Below, piece by piece: positions 14,810-15,626 of a stretch of 15,626 nucleotides of DNA (positions are counted from its first letter, which is position 1; each line of letters begins with the position of its first letter). The notes beneath the pieces are model-generated. The model worked only from the letters and a program-made list of their open reading frames with translations, searched no databases and was not told where the DNA came from. Source of the stretch: JACKNG01 sp040904625 (GTDB lineage: Bacteria; Pseudomonadota; Gammaproteobacteria; Ga0077536); the NCBI GenBank assembly GCA_040904625.1, contig JBBDTC010000332.1:1-15626 (forward strand), in the 5' to 3' direction. Position numbers and translations under genes: made by a program.

Positions 14810-15526
14810 ATGAAACTGCTGCTGACCGTGCTGCTGATCGCCATGGCCAGTGCAGCCCAGGCCCGTTGGTACCAGGTCGACGTAGTGGTTTTTCGCCATT
14901 CCAGCGGGATGACGACGGCTGGTGAGCAGTGGCCGGAGCTCGAGAACTTGCCGGATTTTCGCAGGAGCGTGCGCCTGGACGAGGACGGTCAGCGGAGCGG
15001 CGAGGCCCCCCAAGGCGGCCCGACCGCGTTTCAGCGTCTGGCCCGTGGCGAGCGGCGCCTCGACGGCGCCGCCGGTCGCGTCAGTGGAGGGGATTACGAG
15101 TTGTTGCTCGCCGACGCCTGGCGGCAGCCCAGTTTCGGCGTTGCCGGCGCAAAACGGGTCTACCTGTCCGATCTCAGTGACGGCAGCGATCCGGCAACGC
15201 TGGTCGTCGGACCGGGCGGCGTCGTCGCTGCGATCGAACCGCGTATCGAGGGGACGGTAGCCATCAAGGTCGCGCGTCTATTGCATATCGAGGTCGATGT
15301 TCTGTATCGCCACGAGGATGTGGTCGTCCGCCTGAGCGAAACGCGGCGAGCCAAACTGCGTGAGACCCATTATTTCGACCACCCCTTGTTCGGTGTGCTG
15401 GTACAGGTCTCGCCCTTCGTGGTGCCGGAGGTGGCCGCGACCGATGGTCTCGACGCTGCTTATGCGTCAGTGGACGAGGCAACGCCGTCAGTGGGTGGCG
15501 CAGCCACTCCTGCAGAGCTTCCCTGA
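14810..15526 (+). CDS. CsiV-family secreted protein
   Basis: The protein has 238 residues with a clear Sec signal peptide (MKLLLTVLLIAMASAAQA, cleavage probably after AQA near residue 18), so it is exported to the periplasm. The mature start RWYQVDVVVFRH and the C-terminal block RRAKLRETHYFDHPLFGVLVQ fit the CsiV family. In Vibrio cholerae CsiV is needed for activity of the Lpo-type activator of penicillin-binding protein 1a, which links it to peptidoglycan synthesis. Standing next to mfd is a position I recall for CsiV-type genes in Pseudomonas. ATG at 14810 gives the best signal peptide; ATG at 14795 would overlap mfd by 11 bases. The region at 200-238 is low in conservation and rich in Ala, Val and Thr. 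The function here is inferred from the family. Confidence 0.8.
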   Translation: MKLLLTVLLIAMASAAQARWYQVDVVVFRHSSGMTTAGEQWPELENLPDFRRSVRLDEDGQRSGEAPQGGPTAFQRLARGERRLDGAAGRVSGGDYELLLADAWRQPSFGVAGAKRVYLSDLSDGSDPATLVVGPGGVVAAIEPRIEGTVAIKVARLLHIEVDVLYRHEDVVVRLSETRRAKLRETHYFDHPLFGVLVQVSPFVVPEVAATDGLDAAYASVDEATPSVGGAATPAELP

Positions 15527-15575
15527 CGCAAAGGCCATTCCGCTGTTCCTGTGCAGAAGGCGTAGGAATCACTTA

Positions 15576-15626
15576 GGGCCCGTCCCAGAATAACTCGGCT
15601 GTATGGGGCGTTGAGGCGCCCGGGCT
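15576..15626. mobile_element. Possible edge of an insertion sequence or dispersed repeat (truncated by window)
   Basis: After csiV, the sequence from GGGCCCGTCCCAGAATAACT has the look of an IS terminal inverted repeat, follows a TA dinucleotide (15574-15575), and differs in character from the coding DNA before it. A small stem GGGCG/CGCCC lies at 15606-15621. On the minus strand one frame is open from the window edge to a TAA, ending in ELFWDGP. The other end is outside the window, so neither matching repeats nor target duplication can be tested. Confidence 0.25.

Noticed and set aside
1..15626. CRISPR arrays, tRNA or rRNA genes, toxin-antitoxin or defence systems
   Set aside because: I saw no regularly spaced repeats, no tRNA- or rRNA-like sequence, and no genes outside known housekeeping families.

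Overview
The window is a GC-rich chromosomal segment carrying twelve tightly packed protein genes, all on the + strand. It suggests a gammaproteobacterium outside the enterics. The reasons are the gene order (gyrA ... pheA-tyrA-aroA-cmk-rpsA-ihfB, then lapA-lapB-pyrF, then mfd plus a CsiV-type gene), an AroQ-PDT-ACT bifunctional PheA, a GyrA that aligns without gaps to the E. coli numbering in the breakage-reunion region, and a CsiV-family protein, a family known mainly from gammaproteobacteria. I cannot place it to genus.

Layout. (1) 1-92: gyrA promoter and leader, with an extended -10 element, two mutually exclusive small hairpins and an exact IHF-consensus match. (2) 93-2705: gyrA. (3) 2777-6756: aromatic amino acid block pheA, tyrA, aroA, followed by cmk. 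Gaps are short, and tyrA/aroA and aroA/cmk overlap by 8 and 4 bases. The serC and hisC genes that often sit in this cluster in relatives are absent. (4) 6875-8940: rpsA (ribosomal protein S1) and ihfB (IHF beta subunit). (5) 9001-11294: lapA, lapB (control of LPS synthesis) and pyrF, with a tiny well-placed ORF between lapB and pyrF. (6) 11341-15526: mfd (transcription-repair coupling factor) and a secreted CsiV-like protein. (7) 15576-15626: a sequence that may be the edge of an insertion sequence or repeat cut by the window end.

How the genes work together. PheA, TyrA and AroA cover the steps from shikimate-3-phosphate to EPSP, and from chorismate to prephenate and on to phenylpyruvate and 4-hydroxyphenylpyruvate; chorismate synthase and the aminotransferases must be encoded elsewhere. 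Cmk and PyrF serve pyrimidine nucleotide supply. S1 and IHF act in translation and DNA architecture. LapA and LapB tune LpxC and so LPS. GyrA and Mfd deal with DNA topology and transcription-linked repair.

This is a core housekeeping region. I found no defence system, CRISPR array, RNA gene, prophage or clear novel system. The points worth a second look are regulatory: the gyrA leader, the rpsA and rpsA-ihfB junctions, the lapB-pyrF mini-ORF, the loss of serC/hisC, and the repeat at the right edge. Most genes lack a clear Shine-Dalgarno sequence, so start codons were mostly chosen from protein alignment as remembered from the families, not from ribosome binding sites.
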